Shown: positions 1 through 9,240 of the stretch, piece after piece | Layout of the letters: each line of letters starts with the position of its first letter | Position numbering within the stretch: the stretch's first letter is position 1 | NCBI GenBank assembly: GCA_024220525.1 | Contig: JAMYWO010000217.1 | Location: 1 to 25,888 of the forward strand | Length of the DNA stretch: 25,888 nucleotides | Direction: 5' to 3' | From: Cochliopodium minus | Taxonomy: Eukaryota; Discosea; Himatismenida; Cochliopodiidae | Translations under genes and position numbers: made by a program | The notes under the pieces: generated by a model | What the model saw: only the letters and a program-made list of their open reading frames with translations | Databases searched by the model: none | What the model was told of the DNA's origin: nothing

Positions 1-185
1 TATCATCATTATTTAGATCATTATTATTTATTTTATTATTATTATCATTATTATTATTTAAATGATTATTTTTTATTTTTTATTTTTTTATTTTTTTATT
101 TTTTATTTTTTATTTTTTATTTTTTATTTTTCATTTTTTTTATTTTTTATTTTTTTATTTTTTATTTTTTTTGTGCAGATTTTTT
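1..185. repeat. A/T low-complexity tract downstream of the kinesin gene
   Basis: Positions about 1-60 are ATT/ATC-rich triplet-like sequence. About 60-180 is a degenerate direct repeat of TTTTTTA units, period 6-8. It lies just past the stop codon of the minus-strand kinesin gene and so is 3' flank or UTR. No gene is visible in it. Confidence 0.85.
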
Positions 186-3100
186 TTATTTTTTTTTTTT
201 TTTACTTTCTAGGGTCAACGGAACAAAATTAGATTTTCCTTTAGATTCATTGGTAATGTTTGGGTCCAAATCCTCAACCCATGCTCTCATGTCCTTTTCG
301 GAGTTTGCTTGAAGAATCCACACTTTGTGTTTGGTGATAATACCAAATGTAAAAGGGTTCTGAATGTTGGAAAAAATAAAAATTAAATCAAAAGTACAAA
401 ATAAATCCAAAATAAAACGAAAAATTAAAGTCAAAAGTTATTCTGAAAAATGTATAAAAAAAAATAAAAAATAAAAAATGAAAATAAAAAAATGAAAAAA
501 ATAAGAAAGTAAATGATAAATAAAAAATAAAAAATAAAATAAAAATAAAAACATGGAATAAAAATGAAAAAAAAAAATAAAAAATTAATAAAAAAAATGA
601 AAAAATTTTTTTTTAAAAAAAAATAAAAATTAAATAAAAAATATAAAAATAAAATATAAAAAAATTGCTTCTTTGAATATAAAAAATAAAAAAAATTTAA
701 ACTTTAAATGTGATCAAAAAAAAATTGGAAAGCAAAAATAAAGAAATGAGAAAAGAAAATGATTATTTTTTTTTAAAAAAAAAAGAAATTGTCTTTACAC
801 TAGGATCAGGTTTGTTGAGAGTGATGACAGACTTGGCCAAATCAATAGCACCATTCTCCTTGATACCATTGTTAAGATCCTCCTTGCGAGTGTAGTAATA
901 GAGGTAAGGCTTCCTGAGAACAAAGTATCTTCTCTTCCACTCGTTGTTTTTGCTTCTCTTGTTCAGGTACCCCTGTCTTCCCTTTTTCTGTCTCGTTTTG
1001 ACTTCTTCTACTGTGACGGAGAGCTTTCTTGCTCTGGGGGAGACTAAGCCTTCGCCGATGCCGTTTTTAATTGATTTTTCAAGAATCTCTAATTGTCTAA
1101 AGTCAAAAAAAAAAAATGAATGAAACTAAAAAAAGCTCAATTTATTAGACAAAAATAAATTTTAAAATAAAAAAATTAAATAAACAAACAATAAAAAAAA
1201 AATTAAATATTAAAAAAAATCAAAAAATAAAAAAAAACTCTTTAGAAAATTGTATAAATCAAAAATTTAAAAATTGAAAATTAAAATAATAAGAGGAAAA
1301 TATTATGAAAAAAATTTAAAACAAATTTTTTTGGTTGAATAAAAAATACAGTTGCGATTTGGATTTGAGTTCTTTGGTGAGTTTTTTGCTGGATGGCTTT
1401 AGCGGAGTTTTATTAGTTGTCAACTTGTTTTGAAGATCAAGTTCTTGTCTTTAATTTGTAAGAAAAAAAAAATTTTTTAAAAAAAATCGAATTTTTTAAA
1501 AAATCAAATTATTTAAATTAAATTTTAAAAAATTTTTACTTTAATTTTTCAGATTGTAAAATCGCTCCAAGATGCACAGCGTGTCCTTTGTGGTTTTCCA
1601 TGATGGCGAGACTTTCATTTTGAGTGTCCAATATGTTTTTCAATGAGACGTGCACAAACTGGGAAGAGTCTTCCTCTTCATTTCCCAGCTCACTTTTGAA
1701 TTTCTCGATCAAATGGGATTGAAAATCTAGAAGAAAAAAGTGTTTTAAAATTTTTATTTGAACTAAAAAATGTATGATAAAATCGAAAAATAAAAATAAA
1801 AAATTAATAAAAAATTAAAAATAAAAATAGAAATAAATTGTAAAATTTCTGACCACTTTTTCTTCCAAACTTTTTGTTATTTTCATATATCTTAAAACAA
1901 AATTCCTTGCTTATTGTGACAGGAGAATTGAGCTTATTCAACTTCAAAACGATCATTAAAGTGACGACAACCCTTCCTTTAGTGATTTTATTGAGGTCTT
2001 CTTTGGTTTCGTTTGGCCAGTTGAGAGATACGAAATCCTTTCCGGACTCCAAAATTTTGAGCGGGATGAGCAAGTCTTGGTTGGTGTTTGTATCTTCAGA
2101 TGTGAACTTTCCAAAAAACTTGATGCCAGAAAAAGAAACAGAATCCCATCTAAAAATAAAAGATCATTGATTTATAAATCAAAAATTTAAATGTTATCCA
2201 ACATTTCTTTATAAAATAATATGATAATTTGGATCATTGATATATATTCTGAAGTTGATAAGAATTAATCCATAAATGTTTTCATACATTTAAAAAATTA
2301 AATTTAATTTTTTTAATGTTACCTTTCCACAACTAAATTAGGATCTGAAGCCTCCATGAAATATATTTTCAAGTTTCTGTTGATGTTCTCCCTCAACCTA
2401 AACACGACGCCAGGGTTGTTCCAAGGCTCAAACTTGGTGGAAACGACCTTAAAGTTGCTACTGTCGGAACTAGACTCGGAGATCTCCAATTTCAGATCAA
2501 AATCAAAGAATTGGGGTTCGTCTTCTTTCTTTTTGGAGATTTTTTCAAGGATGGATTTTTTTTGCTTGTAAGATTTGACCCATACTTCGATAGGCATGAA
2601 TTTGTGCTTCAAATGATCCAAAAAATCTTGGGAGACGTTCTCAAAGGTGAGGGTTCTCAAGTGATTGAAGATGATTTGATTAGAGTTCTTCTCTTTGTTT
2701 TCCTCGACGATTTCTGTCTTCAAATTTTGTTGATTCCAAAGAGAGTAAGTACAATAGATGAAGGTGAAATCGGATATTTCGAGATTGGATATTGCTTTGA
2801 TATGGACGTTGTATTGAAGGGTCTTTCCCAACAAGAAGAGATCCCATTCTTTTTCTTCGCTGAAACAGACGTCAAAGTTGGCAACTGGCTCTATTTCCAC
2901 CGATATTTCTCCCAAATTTTCTCCAATATGAGAGACAATTACAATGTTCCATTTCAAAGCAGAGAAATAATACAAGTGCTTCAAATACAAATGACCAACA
3001 CCAAGCAAAACCTATTTAAAAAAAAATAAATAAAAAGATTAAAATTAATTTTAAATTGGAATTACATTTTGGGTTTTTATGTTGAATGGATCATCCTTGG

Positions 3101-5987
3101 GATCATTGTTTTCAATGACAGAGTTTTTCTTATGCAAACTCTCCAAATTGAGCTTCAAATGCTCAAAGTTGCCCGAATCACGGTTATCAGAGTTGCTTTT
3201 CCTCAAGTCAATGTTGATACTGATATTCTCAATCTCCCTCTCATACATCTCCCTCATCTGTTCCAAACGCTCCATAAACTCGGACTGAGTAAAGAAAGCA
3301 GTGGTTCCCTCTTTGTTGTCCATCGCTTGAACCAAAATTTCAGTATCTTCAACAAATTCACCAGAATTGAACTTTTCAGGATCAGGAAGCACAGGACGTA
3401 CGGAGATTTCGAACCTGATATTCTTTTGAAGAGAACTCGCAAGATTGTTTGCCTCGTTGACCCACATGATGGTTGATATCAATTCCTTTTCCTTCTGCTG
3501 AGTGTTGAGCTTCTCTTTGAATCTCTTTTCTTGGGAGATCTGAATTTTCTCTTTTTTCATTTCGAACACTTGATCCAATTTCTCATCGCGGCTCTGTATC
3601 TTTCTTTTCTGATTCTCAAAATCGTTTTCTGCCTCTTCTTTGAGCTGTTCCTTCTTTTCTTCTGATAACTCCATTTTTTCGATTTCGCTGATTTTTTCTT
3701 GGAAATTCACTTTTTTCTCTTTGAGAAGTTTCTTTGACTCTTTTTTGTCTTTTTTGAGCTTCAACAGAAAATCTTCAATCAAGTTTTCATCTTGTTGGAG
3801 AGTTTCTTGATTACTAGTGAGTGCTTCAACCAAATTACTGTTCTGTTGATTCGCAAACTCTTTCACAGCAAAGTGCCAATCAGGAGAGAAGCTGTCATTA
3901 GATGATTCGTCTTCCTCAAAAGGGTTGTTAACTCTAAAAACGTGGTTTGTCCCCAAAATAACTCTGAAATTGTGAAAAAGAGAAATGGGTCCCTTTATTA
4001 ACTCTCCATTTACATATACATGTCCCTCTAAAGGTTCTATTGTAATTGTGTTGTCCTCATTTTTCAGCACACAATGCTCCTTTTCTATTCCGATACCAGT
4101 AAGATAGTGGTTTTGTTGGACACTGGAATCGAATCTCCCTATTTTAATTATTCCATCCGGAAGGTAGTATACCAAACATTCAGAGTGTAGAGGATCTTCG
4201 TGAAGATTTACAAGTGCAGGAATCCTCTTGAATTGAACTTTACCAGTGACTCCTTCTATATTCTAAAAAAAAAAGATTTAAAAAAATTGTTAAAATAATG
4301 ATCAAAAAATACTCACATGTTTCGAATTTTCCGACTTTGTTCTTTCCATTAACTCTTTTGTTTTGAATAATTTCTCTTGCCAAGATAAAGTTTGCTCCAA
4401 TTTTAAATGATCAAACAGCTGTTCCGTTTGTTCGAGCTTCTCTTTTAAATTTGACATGTCCCCTTGTCCAGAATTTTCACCTGAAGGAGTATTAGGAAGA
4501 GAGCCTCCATTACGGAGCATTATCTTCAATTTTTCAATCTCTTCTCTCAACTCTCTAATCAAAATAGCATTTGGATCTTCATTAACAATAGCATTGTTCT
4601 TAATAGCTTTGGCTCTTTCAGCATATCTCAAAGTACTCAATGTTTCTTCAAAATTGATATCAGCAGGACTAATGGCTGCTACCATGATTGTTTTAGCATT
4701 ACCTCCGAGAGACTCTTTTAGCAACCATGTTAAGACAGAGTCACGGTAGGGAACAAACACATTTTTGTTTACATTCTCCGGGTTGGATTTCTCTGCGAGG
4801 GCATTAATGACGAGGCCCAACGAAGAAAGAGACTTGTTAATTCCCGCTCCTTCTTTGAGTGTGTCTCCTTGTGCTCCTGTCTTTTTTGCTCTTTCACTTC
4901 CAGCAAGATCAACAAGATTGATTTTACTTAATTATAAATAAGTCAATTATATATTTTTAATTAAAAGTCGATTATATGATATAAGAGATTTCACAATTGA
5001 TCTTTAAATTGATAAATTATTCCTAATTCAATTTTTTACCTCACTAAGTCAGTTTCTATTTTAGTCAATGGATCCCTTTTGGTTTGGGTGAATACTATCG
5101 AAAAAATAGCATGTGATCTGGAAGATGTGGCATTCATATTGGTGGCTGCCACTGTTCTGGTCTTACTACCTTCATCCATAATCTCTTCTACCTCTTTGAA
5201 ATTGGATACTGCACATTTGGTTAAACTTTCGACATATGGGCCAGTGGATGGATGATTTCTCACTTTTAAATTAACTTGTTTTGATTGTGCAACCAATAAA
5301 TCTCTCACTTGCTCGTTATAAATTTCCATAAATGATACCTCCACTTTGTAGTTGATATTTGGGTCTTTGTTATTTTCTATTCTTTTAAATAATTCTTCGC
5401 AGATTAACGGAATTATTCCCACATCGGTTCCATATCCAAGCTAAATATAATATAATTGAAATATTTGAGATTATATTCATTTTATTTACCATACTATAGC
5501 TCTTTCCTGAACCAGTTTGACCATAAGCAAATATACTGGCATTATATCTTTTAGGTCAAAAAATGAATGAAAAAATTAAGTCTATTATTGTCTCATTTGA
5601 TATATTCCTTACCCTTCAAATGCATTTTTGAGTACATCCAATCCAAGATCTTTGAATAATAATTGTTGTGTTGCATAATGTGAATCTTTTTTTTCATGAG
5701 ACCAATAACTATAGAATGAATTCGAAAATATATTGATTTGAATTTTATAAATGAATGATAATTTTATTTTTATAACCTATGATCAAAAGTAAATGTTTTT
5801 TCTTCCTTTGTTGCAGGATTAGTGATTATCGTCGTTGGACCTTGCATTTTAATAACGCATGAAGAATTGGCTTCAATTTCTCTGGAATTAAAAGGTCTAA
5901 CGCGGACTGCCACTATAATAATAACGAATATTAAAATATGTTTCAAAAGAGAAATTGATGATTATCATTACCTTTGACATTTGACAT
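186..5987 (-). CDS. Kinesin-3 family motor (KIF1/Unc-104 type), 13 exons, complete
   Basis: A microtubule motor expected to carry membrane cargo toward plus ends. The exons I infer on the minus strand are 5987-5972, 5912-5777, 5708-5613, 5547-5490, 5440-5040, 4926-4317, 4262-3066, 3011-2323, 2149-1854, 1726-1540, 1448-1350, 1096-799 and 359-186. They sum to 4257 nt (1418 aa) with matching phases. The motor begins [17 protein letters not shown]. The P-loop GQTGSGKS is at residues 92-99. Switch [11 protein letters not shown] and switch [11 protein letters not shown] are intact. The start of exon 7 ([13 protein letters not shown]) leads into an FHA domain (about 465-545), the usual kinesin-3 mark. 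A charged coiled coil follows (about 590-690), then a KIF1-type middle region beginning [17 protein letters not shown] domain (about 1300-1395, split by the last intron) would bind phosphoinositides on cargo. Length and domain order match the family. The weakest junction is the GTCAGA donor at 1853. No CAP-Gly domain is seen. Confidence 0.9.
360..798 (-). other. Longest kinesin intron (439 nt), low complexity
   Basis: It separates the two halves of the PH domain. The donor follows codon AGT at 799 and the acceptor precedes AACCCT at 359, both phase 0. Most of it (about 440-700) is AAAAATAAA-like on the plus strand, so it is T-rich on the coding strand. Nothing else is visible in it. Confidence 0.75.
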
Positions 5988-6113
5988 CCTATTTTTTTTT
6001 TTTTTATTGGAGAAATTTCAATTGAATATTATGATGTATCAATCAGTAATAAATGAAAACCTTCATATATTGTTCAAAAATATATGGTTTCAAAAAAATG
6101 ATTAAAAAAAAAT

Positions 6114-7196
6114 TTATTTGTTGAATCTTTTAGAATTGACACCCTCATTTTTGCCAGAAGGCCAAGTACTCATTAGAGCTTTATCTTTTGCCCTGGGATT
6201 CTCCTCAAAGTATTGATGTTTCAAAGCAAGAGATGCGGAAATTCTTTTGGAAGGATCATAGGTCAAAAAACGATTCAACAAATCGAAATTCTTATCAGTT
6301 ATGTCAGGGAATACTTTCTTGAGATTATTATAAGGTTGTGTTTTCAATTTGATGTTTTTGATGTGAGGCAAATCATTGAAAGCAGGCCATATTTTGGAAT
6401 TGGGAGTTCCCAATAGGTTGAATATTTTGTCGACTTGTTGGATTTCGCCATCACCAGGGAATAAAGGTTTGCTGGAAATGAATTCGGCAAAAATACATCC
6501 TACTGACCACATATCCACTGCTACTGTATATGTCTTTGTTCCCAAAAGCAATTCAGGTGCTCTATACCATAGAGTGACGACCAATGGAGAATATTCTTTA
6601 GATTGTTCTCCATATAGTCTCGCCAATCCAAAATCAGCGACTTTCAAGACTCCATTGTTGGTGTACAAAAGATTGGATGTCTTTAAATCTCTATGTATGA
6701 TACAATTATCATGCATAAATTCTGTTGCATCCAATAATTGTAACATCAGACATTTTACTTCACTGGGAGAAAAGGGCTTCTCATTTTTCTCCATTAAATC
6801 TTTTAACTCATGCTCCACAAAATCCATTACTATGAAAAAATCCAATTTGGTTGGGCTCACTGCCACTTCTTTCACATTTATTATGTTGGGATGTTCAATG
6901 CTCTGTAATATCTTTATTTCTCTCAATGAAGTCAAAGGGAATCCTTTTTTCCCTTGATCCACCAATTTCAATTTTTTGAGTGCCACAATATCTTTGTTTT
7001 GTTTATCCTTTGCTCTATATACAACTCCATACGTTCCCTCATCTATCCTATTCAATTTCTCATAATTATCAACAGATCTACACCCAAATGTGTCTCTTTT
7101 CAAGGATAATTCTTTTTCCAATTCCAATTCTCTTTTCAATTTTTTAGATTTATCATCTTCATCAATGCTTTTTCTCTTATTATTCTCGTTTTTCAT
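6114..7196 (-). CDS. CDK11: CDK11 (PITSLRE)-like cyclin-dependent kinase, intronless
   Basis: A Ser/Thr protein kinase of 360 aa. In animals CDK11 pairs with L-type cyclins and acts in transcription and pre-mRNA splicing; that role is inferred here from family. A lysine- and glutamate-rich N-terminus (1-37) leads to GCRSVDNYEKLNRI, closely matching the CDK11 lead-in. The glycine loop is DEGTYG (52-57), the ATP lysine is in VALKK (K74), and the cyclin-binding helix reads PLTSLRE (87-93) where animal CDK11 has PITSLRE. HRDLKTSN (168-175), DFGLA (188-192), TLWYRAPE (208-215) and DMWSVGCIF follow. The C-terminus carries the CDK11-like PYNNLKKVF and STWPSG. I start at ATG 7196; the frame stays open a little upstream only through a GTG. 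It is the only complete gene here without an intron. AATAAA overlaps the stop codon. Confidence 0.93.
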   Translation of the reverse strand: MKNENNKRKSIDEDDKSKKLKRELELEKELSLKRDTFGCRSVDNYEKLNRIDEGTYGVVYRAKDKQNKDIVALKKLKLVDQGKKGFPLTSLREIKILQSIEHPNIINVKEVAVSPTKLDFFIVMDFVEHELKDLMEKNEKPFSPSEVKCLMLQLLDATEFMHDNCIIHRDLKTSNLLYTNNGVLKVADFGLARLYGEQSKEYSPLVVTLWYRAPELLLGTKTYTVAVDMWSVGCIFAEFISSKPLFPGDGEIQQVDKIFNLLGTPNSKIWPAFNDLPHIKNIKLKTQPYNNLKKVFPDITDKNFDLLNRFLTYDPSKRISASLALKHQYFEENPRAKDKALMSTWPSGKNEGVNSKRFNK

Positions 7197-7385
7197 CAAT
7201 CGCAATTTTTTTTTTTTGTCATGTTGAATTTTCACGTAAATTGAAAATTTTCAAAATTCTTGAAGAAAATGTAAGATAAAGTTTGATTTTCTAATGGAAT
7301 CGTCACAAATATAATACAAAATGGGAAATAAAATCCATAATTTGGAAAAAAAAAAAAATTGTTTGATATTTGAATAATTGATAAT
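7197..7385. promoter_or_regulatory. Divergent intergenic region between CDK11-like and 4-TM genes
   Basis: This 189-bp stretch separates two divergent start codons and must contain both promoters. It holds a T12 run at 7206-7217 and an A-run near 7346-7358. No specific factor site is recognisable. Confidence 0.5.
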
Positions 7386-8941
7386 ATGGCATGTGAAGGA
7401 TGTAAAATGGGATTATACAATCTAATTTTGATTTTGTTTTTAAGGTAAGACATCCAAATATTTTTCTTTCCAAAATAAACTTTACTTATTTTTTTTTTAG
7501 TGCTGCAGCATTTGGATATGGTTCATTGGTTGGTGTTTCTATATGGCAAACACAAAAAGTAGTTTTTCAATTCCTCTTTTGATCCAAAGAGAAATTATTT
7601 TTTATTGAACGATTTTTTTTAGAGCCAGGCAGCAGATAATTCCACTATAGTGTGTTCAGATCTTGCAAAGAAACCCTTTAAATATCAAGAAATTGTATAA
7701 TCATTTTTCCATTTCAACATCACTTTTAACCATTATAATTATTTAACAGGGATCAACAAGCAAACAAGTAAAAAACTTTTAAAGAAGTACATCATTTGAT
7801 TCTGATCTTATATTATCTACTCAATAGTTTATTCAATGCCCTTGGCCAGGAATTAATACTGCATTTCGCATAACAGGAGGGATAGTGATGTTTATTCTAA
7901 TGATTGTTGGTAAAAAACATCCATATGATAATTTTTGAAAAAAAATAGCCTCTATAATCACAAGATCTTAATAATTTATTTGAAAGATTCCCTAAAAACA
8001 AACATATCAAAAATTAGAAAGTATTTATTTTATATTTTTTTTGCTTATTCAATACAATTCTTTGTTGTTTTATATTCAAGTTATCCTCATTCAAAATAAC
8101 TAAAAAATTGAATAAATTTAATATCAAAAACACTTTTGACCTCATTATCTCCCATATATTGATTGAGAAAGAATATTTCAGCTTCGGGTTTAATTTAAAT
8201 TATTTTGAAACTTAAATTTATTCGGCTCTTTCATGATCCCATATGATTGAACATTTCGAAAATAAATTAAAAATAAATAAATACCTGAATATTTTCACCT
8301 TCAATTGTATGGAGGCAAAAATTGAACTTTATCTTATTTCGTTTATAAATAAAATATATCCTCAATTATCAAATCAGATATGCGTTTCCCAATTTTCAGA
8401 GAATTTTTATGGAATCAAATTGGTTTTTGATTTATCATTTTGCATTTAACAATTGAATTTTTTATGTTGATAAATTTTGTTCCTCCTTATATCATTTGTT
8501 TTTCTTTTTTCAGCGTTGGTAATAGTCATTAGAGGAGGGTACGGAAGGGGTTTGTGTATCGTAGTTAACATCATCTTTATTGCTATGGTCATTGCCAATT
8601 TTTATCTGATGATATTTGACGCCGTGAGGGCCGTCCAAGGATACAACTATTGTAAATCTGTATGACTTTTTTGTTATTAAAAAAAAACTATCCAAATAAT
8701 TTTTTTTTTAAAAATTGTTTTAATTTAAATTTTTATTTGTTTTTATTTATTTTTATTTATTATTTTTTTTTTCTTTCAGTTACCCAACAAAAAGTGTATC
8801 AATATTTTTGCGATCCCCATTTTGGTTGAGTTTGGAGAAATTCTTTGTATGATCGTCAACATTCTCTTGATGTTTTTCTACATTAGAAACAAGCACTATG
8901 AAAAGACTGGTACATACACCAACCAACAGGATGACTTGTAG
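7386..8941 (+). CDS. Small four-pass membrane protein, 7 exons
   Basis: The function is not recognised. The exons I infer are 7386-7444, 7501-7558, 7623-7694, 7750-7767, 7828-7909, 8514-8659 and 8780-8941, which sum to 597 nt (198 aa) with consistent phases. Exon 4 is only 18 nt. The N-terminus MACEGCKMGLYN precedes a first hydrophobic segment (about 10-32). A polar loop with two or three cysteines lies at about 35-85. Three more hydrophobic segments follow (about 88-107, 113-138 and 152-173), then a polar tail ending in TNQQDDL. This topology resembles tetraspan-type proteins (tetraspanin, claudin-like, MARVEL), but no diagnostic motif such as the tetraspanin CCG is visible. It shares a short divergent promoter with the CDK11-like gene. 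Codon use and hydrophobic patterning support a real protein although individual exons are short. Confidence 0.75.
7910..8513 (+). other. Long phase-1 intron (604 nt) of the 4-TM gene
   Basis: It runs from GTAAAAAAC to TTTTTTCAG and is the longest intron in the window, many times the local norm. It is AT-rich but less repetitive than other long introns. An ATG-started open frame of 68 codons (8243-8449) lies inside it, without recognisable similarity. I cannot support a gene or RNA here. Confidence 0.6.
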
Positions 8942-9240
8942 ATGTATCAATAAAATATTAAAAAAAAAAACAAAAAAATTTTTGTATTGTTTTTGTTGAG
9001 ACCTATCGATTTCTTTTCAATTGAATTCTAGGATGATAAAAGGAGACTTTTTAAATATTAAAATACTTCTCACTAAATCTTATGGGAGCATGACCAGAAG
9101 GATAATCGATAGATTTGTAGATTTAATAAATCTATTTATTAAACTTCTAATAATTAGATTTCTTTTGGTGAGTAACATATCATCAACAATAGGGTATAAT
9201 TAACATTCGATTTAATTTTTTTAAATAAATTTTTTAATTT
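8942..9240. other. Convergent 3' intergenic region with inverted repeats
   Basis: The region lies between two convergent genes. It contains CTATCGATT (9003-9011) and its inverted copy AATCGATAG (9104-9112), plus a perfect 7-bp stem with a 3-nt loop at 9118-9134. An open frame of about 60 codons (9021-9203, plus strand) has no protein-like character I can defend. No tRNA or known RNA is recognised. Confidence 0.5.
8949..8954 (+). terminator. Possible poly(A) signal AATAAA of the 4-TM gene
   Basis: AATAAA lies 8 nt past the TAG stop and is followed by an A-rich run. In DNA this AT-rich such matches are common, so the call rests mostly on position. Confidence 0.4.

Noticed and set aside
2511-3029. 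172-codon plus-strand open frame over a kinesin exon
   Set aside because: It is antisense to the KIF1-type middle region of the kinesin, whose reading is supported by family motifs. The plus frame is a shadow.
8243-8449. 68-codon open frame inside the long intron of the 4-TM gene
   Set aside because: It starts with ATG but has no recognisable features and lies wholly within a well-phased intron.
9021-9203. 60-codon plus-strand open frame between convergent genes
   Set aside because: No motif, no splice partners and AT-rich composition. Not distinguishable from chance.
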